Of a DNA stretch of 7,673 bases, positions 7,018 through 7,673 are shown in pieces. Both the position numbers and the translations under genes were made by a program. The stretch is from an uncultured Lachnospiraceae bacterium (GTDB lineage Bacteria; Bacillota; Clostridia; Lachnospirales; Lachnospiraceae): positions 1 through 7,673 of the forward strand of contig OMRN01000023.1 in NCBI GenBank assembly GCA_900313265.1. The letters run 5' to 3'. Under the pieces are notes generated by a model. The model searched no databases, had not been told where the DNA came from, and saw nothing but the letters and a program-made list of their open reading frames with translations. Numbering within the stretch: the first letter of the stretch is position 1; the number at the start of each line of letters is the position of its first letter.

Positions 7018-7524
7018 TTATTCCCCGTCCGTATTCGTAAAATCCTGATTTTCCAAAGATTCCACAAACTTCCGGTATTTATTGAACTTGCCGGCATAGA
7101 TGTCGCTGACCAGTTTGTCGGCGCGCCTTAAGGCACTGTACATCTGCTCCGTGCTGATTAAACGCTTTTCGTGTGCCGCCGCCAGTTCATCGAGATCCAG
7201 AATCCTCGAAGACCCGTCCGGGTAAACCAGCACATCCACCAGCAAATCGGTGGTAATACAGGTATTGTTGTTAATATCGATATCGTAATCCACAATATCG
7301 CAGTACCAGTATAAAAGCGACTCGTCCGTTTTATAGAATTTGCTGACCTTGATTCCTTCTTTCAGACAGTAAACGGAGAAGCCATGGGAAAAATCCTTGC
7401 GCGGACGAAGCGTCTTCCACCGGGTCACGATGTATTCCGCATTGCACAAAAGAACCACATCATTCTTTAAAGGAATGCATTCGTCGGGAATCAGTCTTTT
7501 TCGATAAATACGTAAATCTTCCAT
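7018..7524 (-). CDS. DUF402 family protein
   Basis: A 168-residue protein of the DUF402 family, whose characterised members include metal-dependent nucleoside tri/diphosphatases and FomD-like hydrolases. The visible family features are IVTRWKTLRPRKDFSHGFSV (32-51), YWYCDIVDYD (72-81), TTDLLVDVLVYPDG (91-104) and LDLDEL (109-114). The aspartates in the last three motifs are in the region that binds the metal in characterised members. A helical, charged C-terminus follows. The substrate is not known. The start is the ATG at 7522-7524 with AGGAA 6 nt upstream; a TTG at 7557 would add 11 residues but lacks a comparable site. The gene is convergent with the EFR1-type gene and seems to form its own transcript. 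Confidence 0.85.
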   Translation of the reverse strand: MEDLRIYRKRLIPDECIPLKNDVVLLCNAEYIVTRWKTLRPRKDFSHGFSVYCLKEGIKVSKFYKTDESLLYWYCDIVDYDIDINNNTCITTDLLVDVLVYPDGSSRILDLDELAAAHEKRLISTEQMYSALRRADKLVSDIYAGKFNKYRKFVESLENQDFTNTDGE

Positions 7525-7571
7525 ACGCGTTTCCTGCCAAACTTCGTGCAATGCCAAATGTTACAGCCGGG

Positions 7572-7596
7572 TGCGGACAAACAGGTTCGGTCCGCA
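7572..7596 (-). repeat. 7-bp inverted repeat in the DUF402 leader
   Basis: TGCGGAC (7572-7578) and GTCCGCA (7590-7596) are perfect inverted copies around an 11-nt loop. If transcription starts near 7607, this hairpin would sit in the first part of the roughly 80-nt leader, well upstream of the ribosome binding site. No T-run follows, so it is not a classical terminator. It may be an RNA element or a protein-binding site. Confidence 0.5.
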
Positions 7597-7613
7597 AAAC
7601 AAAGACTATGCTA

Positions 7614-7642
7614 ATCATAACACAGTGCCGGACGTTTTACAA
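7614..7642 (-). promoter_or_regulatory. Candidate extended -10 promoter of the DUF402 gene
   Basis: On the minus strand TTGTAA (7637-7642, weak -35) lies 17 bp before TATGAT (7614-7619), which is preceded by TG in the extended -10 position. The predicted start is near 7607, giving a leader of about 80 nt. The match is moderate. Confidence 0.5.
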
Positions 7643-7646
7643 CGTC
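7631..7646. promoter_or_regulatory. Candidate operator: perfect 6-bp dyad on the DUF402 -35 element
   Basis: GACGTT-TTAC-AACGTC is a perfect dyad with a 4-bp centre, overlapping the presumed -35 hexamer. A repressor bound here would block the promoter. The sequence does not match an operator I recognise, so the regulator is unknown. Confidence 0.4.
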
Positions 7647-7673
7647 AATCGCCTTAATGAAAACACTTTATAC

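Noticed and set aside
7525..7557. TTG start for the DUF402 gene, adding 11 residues.
   Set aside because: The ATG at 7522-7524 has AGGAA at good spacing and gives an N-terminus typical of the family; the TTG has neither.

Overview
The window carries most of an F-type (F1Fo) ATP synthase operon on the minus strand, followed by two short single-gene units at the right end. Gene order, protein sequences, a moderate GC content and strong AGGAGG-type ribosome binding sites point to a Gram-positive anaerobe of the class Clostridia, probably a Lachnospiraceae-type bacterium. That placement is inferred from sequence character only.

Region 1 (1-6036, minus strand, read right to left): atpZ, atpI, atpB (a), atpE (c), atpF (b), atpH (delta), atpA (alpha), atpG (gamma) and atpD (beta, cut by the left window edge). 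atpC would be expected just beyond that edge. Gaps are 35-58 bp, and atpF and atpH overlap by 13 bp. A sigma-A-like promoter (TAGACA, 17 bp, TATAAT) lies just upstream of atpZ, so the set reads as one transcript. AtpZ and AtpI are the small membrane factors usually linked to Fo assembly. Subunits a, b and c form the membrane ion motor and stalk. Delta, alpha, gamma and beta form the F1 catalytic part. Subunit c has Gln31, Glu64, Thr65, Thr66 and Tyr69 at the positions that bind Na+ in characterised Na+ ATP synthases, so a sodium-coupled enzyme is the most interesting functional prediction.

Region 2 (6037-6977): a 200-bp divergent intergenic region with back-to-back promoters, then a plus-strand gene for a 246-residue protein. 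This protein has a flavodoxin-like N-terminal half and two ferredoxin-type [4Fe-4S] motifs (EFR1-type). A hairpin with T-rich tracts on both strands probably terminates this gene and the convergent gene that follows.

Region 3 (7018-7673, minus strand): a DUF402-family protein (168 residues) with a candidate extended -10 promoter. A perfect 6-bp dyad overlaps its -35 element, and a 7-bp inverted repeat lies in its presumed 5' leader.

Most of the window is ordinary and well conserved. The less ordinary points are the Na+-type c subunit, the atpZ-atpI junction (a 4-bp tandem duplication separates a good ribosome binding site and ATG from the atpI frame), a GNRA-loop hairpin between atpI and atpB, and the regulatory-looking repeats upstream of the atp operon and the DUF402 gene. 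I found no convincing new multi-gene system.
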